The position numbers and the translations under genes are program-made. A stretch of DNA of 64,000 bases from Halorubrum trapanicum. GTDB taxonomy: Archaea; Halobacteriota; Halobacteria; Halobacteriales; Haloferacaceae. A model generated the notes under the pieces. It saw only the letters and a program-made list of their open reading frames with translations. It did no database searches and was not told the DNA's origin. Positions 53,739 to 63,474 of this stretch are shown in pieces; the stretch's first letter is position 1; each line of letters starts with the position of its first letter. The stretch lies in assembly GCF_017873555.1 (NCBI RefSeq), contig NZ_JAGGKE010000003.1, positions 124,001-188,000 of the forward strand, read 5' to 3'.

Positions 53739-54932
53739 ATGGACGCGCTCGACGCCAAGTACCCGTTCTTCGCGAGCGCCCGCGAGGCGGTCGCGGAGGC
53801 CGCGGTGTCGCTGCCGGAGCTCGTCGCGGCCGACGCGCCGGCCGTCGAACGCGCCCGCGAGCGCGTCGAGCGCGCCCTCCTCGAAGGGACGGTCGCCTCC
53901 GAGAGCGGCGCGTTTCCGGGCGAGTCGGCGTACGACACGCAGGCGGAGCTGCTCTCGTACCCCATCGCGCGGATCCTCGTCTCCCTGCTCGACTCCGCCC
54001 CCGCCATCGAGAAGTACGCCGCCGCGGAGGCGGCGACCGCGATGGAGCGGATCCGCCGCGACCTCGACACCGACGACGAGCTGCGGTCGGTGTCGTCCGC
54101 GACGGTCGCGCTCGACGACCTGCTCGCCGAGTTCGACCTCGCGGGCGCCGTGCGTCCCGACCCGGGCTCCCCGGCCGGGGTCCGCGGCGGCGCGGTCGGC
54201 GGAGGTTCGGGGGCCGGCAGCGGCGCGGCGACGGTCGGGAGCGGCGCCGGCCGCGACTCGGACCACTACCGGATCGCCGTCGGTCCGTACCTCCGGCTCA
54301 CCTCGCCCGAGTGGGGCGACTCGTGGCGGCTCGTCAACCGCGCGCTCGCAGACGGGACAGTGCGCGTCTCTCGCGACGAGCTGCTCGCGGCGCTGGAGGC
54401 CGCCGTGGAAGACCGCGTCGCCGATGGGCTGCCCTTCGAGCTGGCGGCCGACGAGGGGATCGCCGCGGCGCTGGAGTCGCGCGTCGCCGACCTCCGCCGG
54501 CTGCTCTCCGAGCGGACGTACGCGGAGCCGCCGGACGTCGTCGCGCCCGCGCTGTTCCCGCCGTGTATGACGAACCTGATCGAGAAGGCGGAGCGCGACG
54601 CCGCCCTCTCTTCGGCCGAGTCGTTCGCGCTGATGGCGTTCCTCGTCGGCATCGGGATGACGCCCGACGAAGTCGTCGCCTTCTGCGCGGACACGAGCCT
54701 CGACGCGGAGGGGATCCGCTACCAGACCGAGTACCTGACCGACGAGCGGGGGACCCAGTACCCGCCGCCGACCTGCGAGACGCTCGCGAACTACGGCATC
54801 TGTCACAACGAGGACGACCACATGCAGGTCGCGGCCGATCCCCTCTCGTACTACGAGAAACGGGTGGGCGCGACCGACGAGGTGACCGACTGGCGGGCCG
54901 GTCGCGAGACGGACGAACCGAGCGAGGCGTAA
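53739..54932 (+). CDS. priL: DNA primase large subunit
   Basis: 397 residues. PriL carries the [4Fe-4S] domain in its C-terminal half: cysteines in LFPPCMTNLI, VVAFCADTS, PPTCETLANYGIC provide the four ligands. DALDAKYPFFASAREAV opens the helical N-domain. A Gly/Ser/Ala-rich linker near residues 150-170 is unusually long. It regulates and extends RNA primers made by PriS, not seen in this window. Downstream, CCGCCC-GAGGA-GGGCGG (54943-54959) is a terminator-like hairpin before the convergent small gene. Confidence 0.93.
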   Translation: MDALDAKYPFFASAREAVAEAAVSLPELVAADAPAVERARERVERALLEGTVASESGAFPGESAYDTQAELLSYPIARILVSLLDSAPAIEKYAAAEAATAMERIRRDLDTDDELRSVSSATVALDDLLAEFDLAGAVRPDPGSPAGVRGGAVGGGSGAGSGAATVGSGAGRDSDHYRIAVGPYLRLTSPEWGDSWRLVNRALADGTVRVSRDELLAALEAAVEDRVADGLPFELAADEGIAAALESRVADLRRLLSERTYAEPPDVVAPALFPPCMTNLIEKAERDAALSSAESFALMAFLVGIGMTPDEVVAFCADTSLDAEGIRYQTEYLTDERGTQYPPPTCETLANYGICHNEDDHMQVAADPLSYYEKRVGATDEVTDWRAGRETDEPSEA

Positions 54933-54942
54933 ATCCGATACG

Positions 54943-54959
54943 CCGCCCGAGGAGGGCGG
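54943..54959. terminator. Hairpin between convergent priL and a small membrane gene
   Basis: CCGCCC and GGGCGG pair around GAGGA, 11 nt past the priL stop. Short, G/C-only, and without a clear T tract, so the terminator call rests on position between convergent genes. Confidence 0.35.
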
Positions 54960-54987
54960 AGAAGGAGCGGACGACGGCCCGGCGTCC

Positions 54988-55203
54988 CTACGACTCGTCG
55001 CCCGTGCGCATCAGGTACGTTCCGACGCCGGCCATCAGCAGGACGAACCCGGCCAGAAGCGCGACGAGCGCGAGCGCTCCCGCCTCCGGGAGAGCGCTCG
55101 ATCCGCCGAAGGTAACCCCGATACCGACCAGCCCGGCGATGAACACCGCGGCCGCCGCCAGCGAAACGGTGATCTGCCGACGGAGCTCCGCGTCGATTTC
55201 CAT
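54988..55203 (-). CDS. Small two-helix membrane protein
   Basis: 71 residues: a short charged N-terminus (MEIDAELRRQ), two hydrophobic helices (TVSLAAAAVFIAGLVGIGV and GALALVALLAGFVLLMAGVG) and a short basic tail. No domain recognised. It follows haloarchaeal codon use, and its start ATG at 55203 is preceded by a TTTTTTAGCG stretch. A hypothetical protein, likely real. Confidence 0.6.
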   Translation of the reverse strand: MEIDAELRRQITVSLAAAAVFIAGLVGIGVTFGGSSALPEAGALALVALLAGFVLLMAGVGTYLMRTGDES

Positions 55204-55262
55204 GGCTGCGGCTTCCCGTCGCCGCTAAAAAAGGACTTCGATGGGCGCTCCGCCCGTCCCGT

Positions 55263-55454
55263 TCAGTTCGCCAGGTGAGTGATGTCCCGCCGCAGGCTGT
55301 ACCCGCGCGGCACGCCGACGATTTTGAGACAGTCGCCGCACAACACCCGCTCGTAGTCGCGGTTGGTCTCCTTCTCCAACAGGGAGACGTCCGCGAGCGG
55401 GAACACCGACTCGCACCGATCGCACTCCGCCTTGTCGCCGTCGACGATCTTCAT
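55263..55454 (-). CDS. Small zinc-ribbon protein
   Basis: 63 residues with two Cys pairs, AECDRCESVFPLAD (C-x2-C) and RVLCGDCLKIV (C-x2-C), a typical rubredoxin-like or zinc-ribbon knuckle pair; the C-terminus is basic (GYSLRRDITHLAN). The ATG at 55454 was chosen because the TATA element GGTATATAAAC (55479-55489) lies 25-35 nt upstream; a longer frame to 55505 would include it. Role unknown; it may bind nucleic acid or a protein partner. Confidence 0.7.
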   Translation of the reverse strand: MKIVDGDKAECDRCESVFPLADVSLLEKETNRDYERVLCGDCLKIVGVPRGYSLRRDITHLAN

Positions 55455-55478
55455 CAGCTCTCCGTTTCCGAGATCGGT

Positions 55479-55489
55479 ATATAAACTCG
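55479..55489 (-). promoter_or_regulatory. TATA box of the zinc-ribbon gene
   Basis: Minus-strand GTTTATATACC lies 25-35 nt before the ATG at 55454. A very clear TATA for this genome, giving a leaderless mRNA. Confidence 0.6.
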
Positions 55490-55580
55490 CGGACGGCGTT
55501 ATCACTCCGGATATCGAGTCCGATAAAAATCGGGTGGTCGGGAGTCGGTCGACGCGTCGGGGGTCGGCGGTCCTCCGGCG

Positions 55581-55928
55581 TTAGCCGAAGAGCTCGCCGA
55601 GACCCTCGCCGCCGTCGCCGTCTTCCTCGTCGTCGTCGGCCGCTTCCTCGGCGGCGTCGGCCTCGTCGGCCTCGTCGTCGTCGTCGGCCTCGTCGGCGGA
55701 CGCGTCGCCGTCGGCGGAGCCGCCCGAAGCGGCGCCGGCGGCGGCGGGGGCCGCGGCGGCCGTCTCGATGGCGTCCTCGATGTCGACGTCCTCCAGCGCG
55801 GCGACGAGCGCCTTGACGCGGGACTCCTCGACGTCGACGCCGGCGGCTTCGAGCACGCCGGTGACGTTGTCTTCGTTGATCTCTTCGCCAGTCTCGTTCA
55901 GGATGAGCGCAGCGTAAACGTATTCCAT
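55581..55928 (-). CDS. rpl12: Large ribosomal subunit protein P1 (L12)
   Basis: 115 residues. The helical dimerisation domain is [20 protein letters not shown] followed by [19 protein letters not shown]. An Ala-rich hinge and a very acidic tail follow, ending [10 protein letters not shown], the conserved stalk tip that recruits translation factors. It is third in the L1-P0-P1 operon, 16 nt after rplP0. Its C-terminal tip resembles that of P0 (GDGLGAMFG), as is normal. Confidence 0.97.
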   Translation of the reverse strand: MEYVYAALILNETGEEINEDNVTGVLEAAGVDVEESRVKALVAALEDVDIEDAIETAAAAPAAAGAASGGSADGDASADEADDDDEADEADAAEEAADDDEEDGDGGEGLGELFG

Positions 55929-55944
55929 TTGTGTGTACCTCGTG

Positions 55945-56985
55945 TTATCCGAACATCGCGCCGAGTCCGTCGCCGCCGTCGCCGCCGTCGTCGTCGGCGT
56001 CGTCGTCGGTCTCCTCGGCGTCTTCCGTTGCTTCGTCCGCCTGTTCCTCCTCCTCGTCGGCGTCGTCGTCGGCCGGCTCCGTCGCCGGCGCGGTCTCGAC
56101 GCCCTGAAGCTCCTCGGGGAGCGCCTCCTCGTCGTCGATCTGCGTCGCGAGCGCGCGCAGCTGGGCGTCGGCCTTCCCGATCAGGTCGGGCACGACGTCC
56201 GGGCTCTCGATCTCCGCGAACAGGCCGACGGACTTCGCCTCGCCGGACGCCTTCGCGAGAAGGATGCCGGCGGTGGCGGCCGTCGGGTACGCGGCGTTGA
56301 CCGAGAGGTTGCGCGCGGCGGCCGCGGCGGACTGGATGTCCGCGCGGTACTCGTCGACGTCGAGTTCGAGCTCGTCCGGCTCGAATAAGACGCCCTCGGA
56401 GTAGACGGCGCGCAGGTCGAGACCGACCTCCTTCGGCTCGATGCCGAGCTCGACGAGGACGTTCGCGAGGTCGTCGTCGACGACCTCGCCCTCCTCCAGC
56501 ACGGTCGAGTCCTCGGTCACCTTGATCGAGCCGTCCTGGATGCGGGCGGCCGCGCCCACGGTCTGAAGCTCGCCGACGAACGGTCCCGGGTCGACGCCGG
56601 TGTCGCCCTCGGGGATCACGATGTCGTTGGGGGCCACCTCGCCCGCGTTGATCGGGGCGGGGGTCTTCGAGGCTTCGAGCTGCTTGAAGAGACCGAACGG
56701 GTTGTCGTTGGTGCCGACGAGCGCCACCTGACCGCTGACGTACTCCGTCAGCGCCTCGACCCCGTCGTCGACCTCCTCGAGCGCTCGGTTCGTGAGCGTG
56801 TTGCGGCTCATGCGGACGGCCGCCGAGCCGTGAAGCTCCCGGCGCATGGCCTGGAGCTGCCGGCTCGGAATGCCGGCCACGCCGACGATCCCGATGGACT
56901 GGTAGGAGTCGATGAACTCGACGAGTTCGCCGACCTCCTCGCGTTTCCACTCGGGGATCGTCTCGGTCTTGCGGACCGAGCTCAT
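55945..56985 (-). CDS. rplP0: Large ribosomal subunit protein P0 (L10)
   Basis: 346 residues. The rRNA-binding N-domain opens [20 protein letters not shown], with [19 protein letters not shown]. The archaeal insertion domain lies around residues 110-190. Helical P1-binding spine and acidic tail end in DGLGAMFG. It anchors the stalk of P1 dimers to 23S rRNA. The ATG at 56985 overlaps the L1 stop as ATGA. Confidence 0.97.
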   Translation of the reverse strand: MSSVRKTETIPEWKREEVGELVEFIDSYQSIGIVGVAGIPSRQLQAMRRELHGSAAVRMSRNTLTNRALEEVDDGVEALTEYVSGQVALVGTNDNPFGLFKQLEASKTPAPINAGEVAPNDIVIPEGDTGVDPGPFVGELQTVGAAARIQDGSIKVTEDSTVLEEGEVVDDDLANVLVELGIEPKEVGLDLRAVYSEGVLFEPDELELDVDEYRADIQSAAAAARNLSVNAAYPTAATAGILLAKASGEAKSVGLFAEIESPDVVPDLIGKADAQLRALATQIDDEEALPEELQGVETAPATEPADDDADEEEEQADEATEDAEETDDDADDDGGDGGDGLGAMFG

Positions 56986-57620
56986 ACGGGCACCTCCTTC
57001 GCGGGACCCATCGTGGTCTTCACGTAGATCCCGTCGATGTTGAGCGGTCCCTTCTCGAGGTCTGCTTCGAGTCGCCGGATGATAACGTCGATGTTGTCCG
57101 AGATCGCGTCGGCGCCCATGTCCTCGGCGCCGACGCGGGTGTGGAACGTGCGCCGGTCGCGCGACCGGAGCTGCACCGTGTTCTTCATCCGGTTGACTGT
57201 GTCGACGACGTCGTCGTCCGGCTGCAGTGGGGTAGGCATCTTCCCGCGCGGACCGAGGACGGTACCGAGGTACCGACCGATGTCCTGCATCAGGCTGGCT
57301 TCCGCGACGAAGAAGTCGGTATCGTCGGCCAGATCCTTTGCGCGGTCGTCGTCGTCTCCGAGGTCTTCGAGGTCGTCGCTGTCGAGCACTTCGTCAGCGA
57401 CCTCCTCTGCGCGGACGGCGGTTTCGCCCTCCGCGAAGACGACGATCTGTGTCTCCTGCCCCGTTCCAGCCGGCAGCACGACGGACTCGTCGATACGGTT
57501 CGACGGATCGTTGAGGTCGAGGTCTCGCAGGTTGATCGCGATGTCCACGGTCTCGCGGAAGTTCCGCTCGGGCGCATCGTCGAGTGCGAGGGTTACGGCC
57601 TCTTGTATTGTGTCTGCCAT
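56982..57620 (-). CDS. rpl1: Large ribosomal subunit protein L1
   Basis: 212 residues, standard archaeal length: [19 protein letters not shown], domain II with [20 protein letters not shown], and the rRNA-binding [11 protein letters not shown] motif near 130. It binds the L1 stalk of 23S rRNA and, in archaea, can repress its own mRNA. The ATG at 57620 is preceded by a strong Shine-Dalgarno GGAGGTGA (57623-57630), unusual among the leaderless genes here, matching the leader structure upstream. Confidence 0.97.
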   Translation of the reverse strand: MADTIQEAVTLALDDAPERNFRETVDIAINLRDLDLNDPSNRIDESVVLPAGTGQETQIVVFAEGETAVRAEEVADEVLDSDDLEDLGDDDDRAKDLADDTDFFVAEASLMQDIGRYLGTVLGPRGKMPTPLQPDDDVVDTVNRMKNTVQLRSRDRRTFHTRVGAEDMGADAISDNIDVIIRRLEADLEKGPLNIDGIYVKTTMGPAKEVPV

Positions 57621-57714
57621 TTTCACCTCCGTAGTACGCAGGTCGCTCCTACGGGTCAGTGAAACAGGCGAAGCCTGTCTCAACGGAGAATGGTTCATCG
57701 GAGGGTTAAAAGCG
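57621..57714 (-). promoter_or_regulatory. Leader of the L1-P0-P1 operon: TATA, hairpins and Shine-Dalgarno
   Basis: A minus-strand CTTTTAACC (57704-57712) predicts a transcript starting near 57682 and a leader of about 60 nt. It folds into GAGACAGGC-TTC-GCCTGTTTC (57661-57681) and CCGTAG...CTACGG (57629-57654). The latter's 3' strand adjoins the ribosome-binding GGAGGTGA at 57623-57630. Archaeal L1 is known to repress its operon through a leader site mimicking its rRNA site; these hairpins are the obvious candidates here. The rest of the 316-nt gap, 57715-57936, holds only G/C-rich DNA and a possible pccB promoter. Confidence 0.6.
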
Positions 57715-57936
57715 TCGAACTGCCTGTCTCCGTGTGAACCGGCGACAGGGCCGCTCCGCGGCGGTCGCGCGGTCGACCCCGGTGCCATCGTTCGCGGCCG
57801 CCGCCTCGGCGTCCCGCCCGCCGCCGTCGCCGTCGCGGATCGGGTTCGACGCTCGTCGAAGCCGAAAACGTCGGATAGGGGAACCCTTTTGACGGCGCTC
57901 GCCGACCCACGAGGTAATGACGCAGGGTGGTCCGCC

Positions 57937-59487
57937 GTGACGATGGACGACCGTATCGAGGACCTCCGCGAGCGCCGCGAGCGGGCGGCGAAGGGCGGGG
58001 GCGAAGACCGGATCCAGTCCCAACACGACAAGGGGAAGATGACCGCCCGCGAGCGGATCGACTACTTCCTCGACGACGGCACCTTCCACGAGTTCGACCG
58101 GTTCCGCACCCACCGCAACCACACGTTCGGGATGGAGGAAAAGCAGATCCCGGGCGACGGCGTGGTGACCGGCTACGGCGAGGTGAACGGCCGGAAGACG
58201 TTCGTGTTCGCGCACGACTTCACCGTCTTCGGCGGGTCGCTCGGCGAGGTGTTCGCCGAGAAGGTGTGCAAGGTGATGGACAAGGCGATGGACGTGGGCG
58301 CGCCCGTCGTCGGTCTCAACGACTCCGCAGGCGCCCGGATCCAGGAGGGGGTCGCCTCCCTCGGCGGCTTCGCGGAGATATTCCGGCGCAACACGGAGGC
58401 CTCGGGCGTGATCCCGCAGATATCGGCGATCATGGGGCCGTGCGCGGGCGGCGCGGTGTACTCGCCCGCCATCACGGACTTCACGTTCATGGTGAAAGAC
58501 ACCTCCCACATGTTCATCACCGGGCCGGACGTCATCGAGACGGTCACCGGCGAGGAGGTGAGCTTCGAGGAGCTGGGCGGCGCGGTGACCCACTCGTCGA
58601 CCTCCGGCGTCGCGCACTTCGCCGAGTAGAGCGAGGAGGAGGCGCTCGACGACATCGCACGCCTGCTGTCGTACCTTCCCGCGAACAACGTGGCGGACCC
58701 GCCGCGCGTCGAGCCGTGGGACGACCCCGAGCGCGCGGACGACGAGCTCGCGGAAATCGTCCCCGACGCGCCCCGGAAACCGTACGACATGAAGGACGTG
58801 ATCGGCAGCGTCACTGACGAGGGTTCGTTCTTCGAGGTCCACGAGAACTTCGCGAAGAACGTCGTCGTCGGCTTCGCCCGCCTCGACGGCCACTCCGTCG
58901 GCGTCGTCGCGAACAACCCCCGCGTGAACGCCGGCACGCTGGACATCGAGGCGAGCCAGAAGGGCGCGCGGTTCGTCCGGTTCTGTGACGCGTTCAACAT
59001 CCCCATCGTCACCTTCGAGGACGTGCCCGGGTTCATGCCCGGAACCGATCAGGAGCACAACGGGATCATCCGCCACGGCGCGAAGCTGCTGTACGCCTTC
59101 TCGGAGGCGACCGTCCCGCTCCTCACCGTCATCACCCGGAAGGCGTACGGCGGCGCCTACTGCGTGATGTCGTCGAAACACATCGGCGGCGACGTCAACT
59201 ACGCGTGGCCCACCGCGGAGATCGCGGTGATGGGACCGAAGGGCGCCGTCAACGTCCTCTACCGCGAGGAGCTGGCCGAGGCGGACGACCCCGACGCGCG
59301 CAGACAGGAGCTCATCGACGAGTACCGCGAGGAGTTCGCGAACCCCTACACCGCCGCCGACCGCGGCTTCGTCGACGACGTGATCGAGCCGACCGAGACG
59401 CGCGCCCGCCTCGTTCAGGACCTGAAGATGCTGAAGGGGAAGAGCTCGGATCAGCCCGCGAAGAAACACGGCAACATCCCGATCTGA
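57937..59487 (+). pseudogene. pccB: Propionyl-CoA carboxylase carboxyltransferase subunit, interrupted by an in-frame TAG
   Basis: A 517-codon frame encoding the biotin-dependent carboxyltransferase that carboxylates propionyl-CoA (or acetyl-CoA). The N-half holds [20 protein letters not shown], and [14 protein letters not shown] with the oxyanion glycines; the C-half holds KNVVVGFARLDGHSVGVVAN and [24 protein letters not shown] at 58627-58629 interrupts the frame after SGVAHFAE; the same frame continues with SEEEALDDIARLLSYLPANN, which aligns with family expectation. So one codon, perhaps GAG or AAG, became a stop. Neighbours pccX and pccA are intact. TAG is an ordinary stop here (used by mcm). 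Confidence 0.85.
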
Positions 59488-59810
59488 TGGCGGCCGACGA
59501 CGAGGCGGCCGACGGCGAGGCGGCCGTCGGCGAACGGACGGCTCCGGAAACGGCCGCGCTCGCCGGCCTGTCGATCCCCGACGACGCCGGCGACGACGAG
59601 ACGGCCGCCATCGCCGCGGCGGTCGCCGCGCACCTCAGAGACGGCGAACTCGCTGCCGCGGCCGCCGCGGCCGACGCGGACGACGGCCGCGACGAGGACC
59701 GGTGGGGACTCGCCGCCCGGATCGATCGGCTCCACCGCCGCCGAGTGCGCGTTCCCGCCGACGCGCCGACGGATCCGTGGACGGCGGCCCGTCGGAGCGA
59801 CCGGTTCTGA
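59487..59810 (+). CDS. pccX: Small accessory subunit of propionyl-CoA carboxylase (PccX-like)
   Basis: 107 residues, starting at ATG 59487 overlapping the pccB TGA. The N-terminal two-thirds are acidic and Ala-rich; the C-terminus is basic and conserved: [20 protein letters not shown], then [12 protein letters not shown]. Haloarchaeal propionyl-CoA carboxylase is reported to need a third small subunit, PccX, encoded beside pccB; this gene fits by position and size. It resembles the epsilon subunit of actinobacterial acyl-CoA carboxylases in role. Confidence 0.75.
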   Translation: MAADDEAADGEAAVGERTAPETAALAGLSIPDDAGDDETAAIAAAVAAHLRDGELAAAAAAADADDGRDEDRWGLAARIDRLHRRRVRVPADAPTDPWTAARRSDRF

Positions 59811-60037
59811 GCGGTCGGCCACACTACGTCTGCGGACCCGATCGAGCGACCCGACAATAATACATTTCCTGACACGTCGAACGGAACTGCCGGACGCAGA
59901 GACGTCCGGCCGCGCGCATTCCCCCGACAGCGCGGCGTCAACCCGTCGCGCCGTCGACCCGGCCCTGAATCAGGGCGCGTTCGTAGATACGTCCACTGAC
60001 ATATATATCTGTGGTAAAGAGTCTCGCGGGCGGTCGT
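59811..60037. other. Intergenic region with hairpins, possible small RNA
   Basis: 227 nt with two perfect hairpins: CCGGACG-CAGAGA-CGTCCGG (about 59892-59911) and GCCCTGAATCAGGGC (about 59975-59989). An A/T-rich AATAATACATTT lies at 59857-59868 and ATATATATCT at 60001-60010; each could be a TATA box, on the plus and minus strand respectively. No open frame is convincing. It could encode a small RNA or be the regulatory space of the pcc locus. Confidence 0.35.
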
Positions 60038-60307
60038 TCAGCGGGGGCCTTCGTTGCCGGACGACTCGTTAGCAGATCTCTCGTCGCCCGCGGTCTCGCT
60101 GGTCGACTCTCGCTCGTCGCCGAGGCTCGTCGGTCTGCCCCGGCCGCCGAACAGGCGGTTGAGTACGGCCGGGACGACGACCACGAAGGCGAGGAGCGCG
60201 CCGATCCGGATCGGCAGCGATGCGTCGGTGGCCACCGTGAGTCCGAGGTAGACGGCGGCGCCGACGAGGACCGACGGCAACACGTACGGGTTTCCCGCGT
60301 CGAGCAT
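60038..60307 (-). CDS. Small two-helix membrane protein
   Basis: 89 residues: PYVLPSVLVGAAVYLGLTVA and LPIRIGALLAFVVVVPAVLN are membrane helices, followed by NRLFGGRGRPTSLGDERE and a disordered acidic/Ser tail. No known domain. It lies inside the pcc locus on the opposite strand, between pccX and pccA. A hypothetical protein with haloarchaeal composition. Confidence 0.6.
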   Translation of the reverse strand: MLDAGNPYVLPSVLVGAAVYLGLTVATDASLPIRIGALLAFVVVVPAVLNRLFGGRGRPTSLGDERESTSETAGDERSANESSGNEGPR

Positions 60308-60393
60308 ACCTCATCGTGGCGCCCGCGGTCCCCTTAACGGCCTCGGCACGGACCGACAGAGTTTGGTAGCAGTTCGTGGAAGAACCGACAGGA

Positions 60394-62298
60394 ATGTTCG
60401 ATAAGGTTCTCGTGGCGAACCGCGGCGAGATCGCGGTCCGGGTGATGCGGGCCTGTGCGGAGCTGGGCGTCGACACCGTCGCCGTCTACAGCGACGCCGA
60501 CAAGCACGGCGGCCACGTCCGGTACGCGGACGAGGCGTACAACGTCGGGCCCGCCCGCGCGGCCGACTCGTACCTCGACGGCGAGGCCGTCGTCGAGGCG
60601 GCGCGGTCGGCCGGCGCCGACGCGATTCACCCCGGCTACGGCTTCCTCGCGGAGAACGCCGACTTCGCCGCGCGCGTCGAGGCCGCCGCCGGGATCACGT
60701 GGGTCGGTCCCGCGAGCGACGCGATGGAGCGGCTCGGCGAGAAGACCCACGCCCGTCGCGTGATGGACGACGCCGACGTGCCGATCGTCCCCGGGACGAC
60801 GGAGCCGGTCACCGAGGTCGAGGCCGTCACGGAGTTCGGCGACGAGCACGGCTACCCCGTCGCGATCAAGGCCGAGGGGGGCGGCGGCGGCCGCGGGATG
60901 AAGGTCGTCGAGAGCGCTGACGAGGCCGCAGAGGCGCTCGAATCCGCCAAGCGCGAGGGCGAGGCGTACTTCTCGAACGACTCCGTCTATCTCGAGCGAT
61001 ACCTCCAGACCCCCCGCCACGTTGAGGTTCAGGTCGTCGCGGACGACCCGGCCGCGGGGTCCGGCGACGCGAGCGGCGACGCTGACGCCTCGGTGACGGA
61101 GACCGACGTGGTCCACCTCGGCGAGCGCGACTGCTCGCTCCAGCGCCGCCACCAGAAGGTGATCGAGGAGGGTCCCTCTCCCGCCCTCTCCGACGAGCTG
61201 CGCGAGAAGATCGGGGAGGCCGCCCGCCGCGGCGTCGCCGCCGCCGACTACACCAACGCCGGGACGGTGGAGTTCCTCGTCGAGGAGGACCCCGACCGCG
61301 ACCCGGACGAACCGCTCGGTCCCGACACGCCGTTCTACTTCCTCGAAGTCAACACCCGGATCCAGGTCGAACACACCGTCACGGAGGAGCTGACGGGGAT
61401 CGACATCGTCAAGGAACAGCTCCGGGTCGCGAGCGGCGAGGGCCTCTCCGTCTCGCAGGACGACGTGGAGCTGGAGGGCCACGCCATCGAGTTCCGGATC
61501 AACGCCGAGGACGCCGCGAACGACTTCCAGCCCGCCAACGAGGGGTCCCTTGAGACGTACGACCCGCCGGGCGGGATCGGCGTGCGCGTCGACGACGCGC
61601 TCCGGCAGGGCGACGAGCTGGTCACCGACTACGACTCGATGATCGCGAAGCTGATCGTGTGGGCCGGCGACCGCGAGGAGTGTCTCGCCCGCTCGAAGCG
61701 CGCGCTCACGGAGTACGATCTGGAGGGCGTCGTCACGATCGTCCCCTTCCACCGGCTCATGCTCGACGACCGGCGCTTCGTCGACGGCACGCACACGACG
61801 AAGTACCTCGACGAGGAGCTGGACGCCGACCGCGTCGCCGACGCGCAGGAGAAGTGGGGGACGGAGTCCGCCGCCGCGAGCGACGGCGACGACGAGGCGG
61901 TGACCGAGCGCGAGTTCACTGTCGAGGTGAACGGCAAGCGCTTCGAGGTCGAACTGGAGGAACGCGGCGCGCCCGCCATCCCGGTGCCGGAGGGCGACGC
62001 CGGGGGCGGCGGTGGCGGCCAGCAGCGCCCGCCGCAGGCGAAATCCGACGACGGCGACGACGGCGGCGTCGACGTCGCGGAGGGCGGCGAGGCCATCGAC
62101 GCGGAGATGCAGGGAACGATTCTCTCGGTCGACGTGGCCAAGGGCGACGAGGTCGCCGCCGGCGACGTGGTCTGCGTGCTCGAGGCGATGAAGATGGAGA
62201 ACGACGTGGTCGCCGAGCGCGGCGGCACCGTCGCGAGCGTCCACGTCGACGAGGGCGACAGCGTCGACATGGGCGACGTGCTGATCGTCTTGGAGTAG
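60394..62298 (+). CDS. pccA: Acyl-CoA carboxylase biotin carboxylase/BCCP subunit
   Basis: 634 residues. Biotin carboxylase: [23 protein letters not shown]-grasp [11 protein letters not shown] (about 165-175), [20 protein letters not shown] with catalytic residues (about 318). The C-terminal biotinyl domain has the lysine in [17 protein letters not shown] Gly-rich linker lies between. It carboxylates biotin and hands CO2 to PccB. The ATG at 60394 is preferred over GTG 60376, which adds six unconserved residues. It stands apart from pccBX across a small opposite-strand gene. Confidence 0.95.
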   Translation: MFDKVLVANRGEIAVRVMRACAELGVDTVAVYSDADKHGGHVRYADEAYNVGPARAADSYLDGEAVVEAARSAGADAIHPGYGFLAENADFAARVEAAAGITWVGPASDAMERLGEKTHARRVMDDADVPIVPGTTEPVTEVEAVTEFGDEHGYPVAIKAEGGGGGRGMKVVESADEAAEALESAKREGEAYFSNDSVYLERYLQTPRHVEVQVVADDPAAGSGDASGDADASVTETDVVHLGERDCSLQRRHQKVIEEGPSPALSDELREKIGEAARRGVAAADYTNAGTVEFLVEEDPDRDPDEPLGPDTPFYFLEVNTRIQVEHTVTEELTGIDIVKEQLRVASGEGLSVSQDDVELEGHAIEFRINAEDAANDFQPANEGSLETYDPPGGIGVRVDDALRQGDELVTDYDSMIAKLIVWAGDREECLARSKRALTEYDLEGVVTIVPFHRLMLDDRRFVDGTHTTKYLDEELDADRVADAQEKWGTESAAASDGDDEAVTEREFTVEVNGKRFEVELEERGAPAIPVPEGDAGGGGGGQQRPPQAKSDDGDDGGVDVAEGGEAIDAEMQGTILSVDVAKGDEVAAGDVVCVLEAMKMENDVVAERGGTVASVHVDEGDSVDMGDVLIVLE

Positions 62299-62385
62299 CC
62301 GGGGCGGCCGATTTCGTCGCCGCCCGTCGCCGAGCCGCGCTGATCGACCGACGGGATTTAACCGACCGCCCGAGAAGGAATCGGC

Positions 62386-62733
62386 ATGGAGCCGGTCGAC
62401 GACTGGCGCGCGGCGATCGCGGAGGCCGGGGAGCTGACCGGCCCGATCGCCGCGGCCATCGTCGAGGCCCACGGCGACCGCGGGCAGCGCGCGATCGAGG
62501 CCGTCGGCGAGGGGCGGGTGAAGGAGTACCGCGATTTCACCGTCGTCGTCGGTCACGAGGACGAGTACGTGATCGAGGACGGCGAGTGTACCTGCGCGGA
62601 CGCGACGTACAACCTCGACCCCGACGACCCGGACGAGCGCTGCTGGCACGCCATCGCGGTCGATATCGCGGACGCGATCGACGCCGTCGACCACCACGAC
62701 ATGTGGTACTCCGAGGTCCGCGAGTTCCTGTGA
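62386..62733 (+). CDS. SWIM zinc finger-like small protein
   Basis: 115 residues. The C-terminal half has a SWIM pattern: VVGHEDEYVIEDGECTCADA, then CWHAI, giving C-x-C...C-x-H. SWIM fingers bind DNA or proteins; in archaea they are often near Rad51-like genes, which is not seen here. The N-terminal half is helical (AAIAEAGELTGPIAAAIVEA). The ATG at 62386 precedes the fold. Function unknown. Confidence 0.75.
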   Translation: MEPVDDWRAAIAEAGELTGPIAAAIVEAHGDRGQRAIEAVGEGRVKEYRDFTVVVGHEDEYVIEDGECTCADATYNLDPDDPDERCWHAIAVDIADAIDAVDHHDMWYSEVREFL

Positions 62734-62876
62734 CGCTGTCCTCCCGCCCGTGAGCCGCCGCGTCGCGAATCCCCGCATCGAATCAGCCGCCGCTCGGCCG
62801 CGTGAATCGCCTGTTTTCACGAATCTCGGTCAGAGAGTCGAAAACGTTTACAACGGCGGCCGGTCTCCCCTACGGT

Positions 62877-63344
62877 ATGGCGGACTGTCCACTCGCCGAC
62901 GACTGCCCCAGCTTCGACGAACGGATCGAGGGGATGGGGTGCCAACACTACGGCAACAAAGGCGGCGCGGAGTGGTGTAACCACTACGACATGCCGATCT
63001 ACGAGCTGAAACAGCAGCCGGTCCAACCCGGCGAGGTGGTCGTCGTCGAGGTCGACGACATCCACGAGAGCGGCGCCGGCGTCGGGCGCACCGACGACGG
63101 GTTCATCGTCCTCGTCGACGGCCTCCTCCCCCCGGCGCGCGCCGAGGTCAAGATCCACCGGGTGAAATCCAGCCACGCGACGGCGGAGAACGTGATCGAG
63201 CGCCTCCCCGACGACCCGGACGCGGAGGAGTCCGACGACGAGACCGCGGACGCCGACGCCGACGCGGACGACGAGGAGCGTAGCCGCCGCGACCGCACGG
63301 ACCGCGAACGGCTCGGCAGCCGCGAGAACTTCTGGGGCAAGTGA
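62877..63344 (+). CDS. Cys-rich TRAM domain protein
   Basis: 155 residues. The N-terminus has five cysteines in a short stretch (MADCPLADDCPSFDERIEGM, GCQHYGNKG, WCNHY), suggesting a metal site, then a TRAM domain (PVQPGEVVVVEVDDIHESGA, FIVLVDGLLPPARAEVKIHR). The C-terminus is acidic then basic (EERSRRDRTDRERLGSRENF). Probably an RNA- or tRNA-binding protein. ATG 62877; TTTACAAC at 62848-62855 is the TATA candidate. It is the second TRAM protein of the window. Confidence 0.8.
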   Translation: MADCPLADDCPSFDERIEGMGCQHYGNKGGAEWCNHYDMPIYELKQQPVQPGEVVVVEVDDIHESGAGVGRTDDGFIVLVDGLLPPARAEVKIHRVKSSHATAENVIERLPDDPDAEESDDETADADADADDEERSRRDRTDRERLGSRENFWGK

Positions 63345-63474
63345 CGGCTCCCGGGGCAGCCCCGCCCCACGGACAGTCCGGACGCCGTCGATTCCCGCCC
63401 GATCCGCGCTTCCCCCACCCGCGCCCGCCGCGCGAAACCGCCGTTTTTTGACCGCCCGGCCCGTCGGTGAGCCT

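Noticed and set aside
57917-57940. A seven-codon frame (MTQGGPP) ending in the start of pccB, as a possible leader peptide
   Set aside because: Very short, with no regulatory residues or attenuator-like hairpin; overlap with the pccB start is probably chance.
58690-59487. A separate gene starting at 58690 for the second half of pccB
   Set aside because: It is in the same frame as the first half, with family similarity continuing across the 60 nt between; a nonsense codon explains it better.
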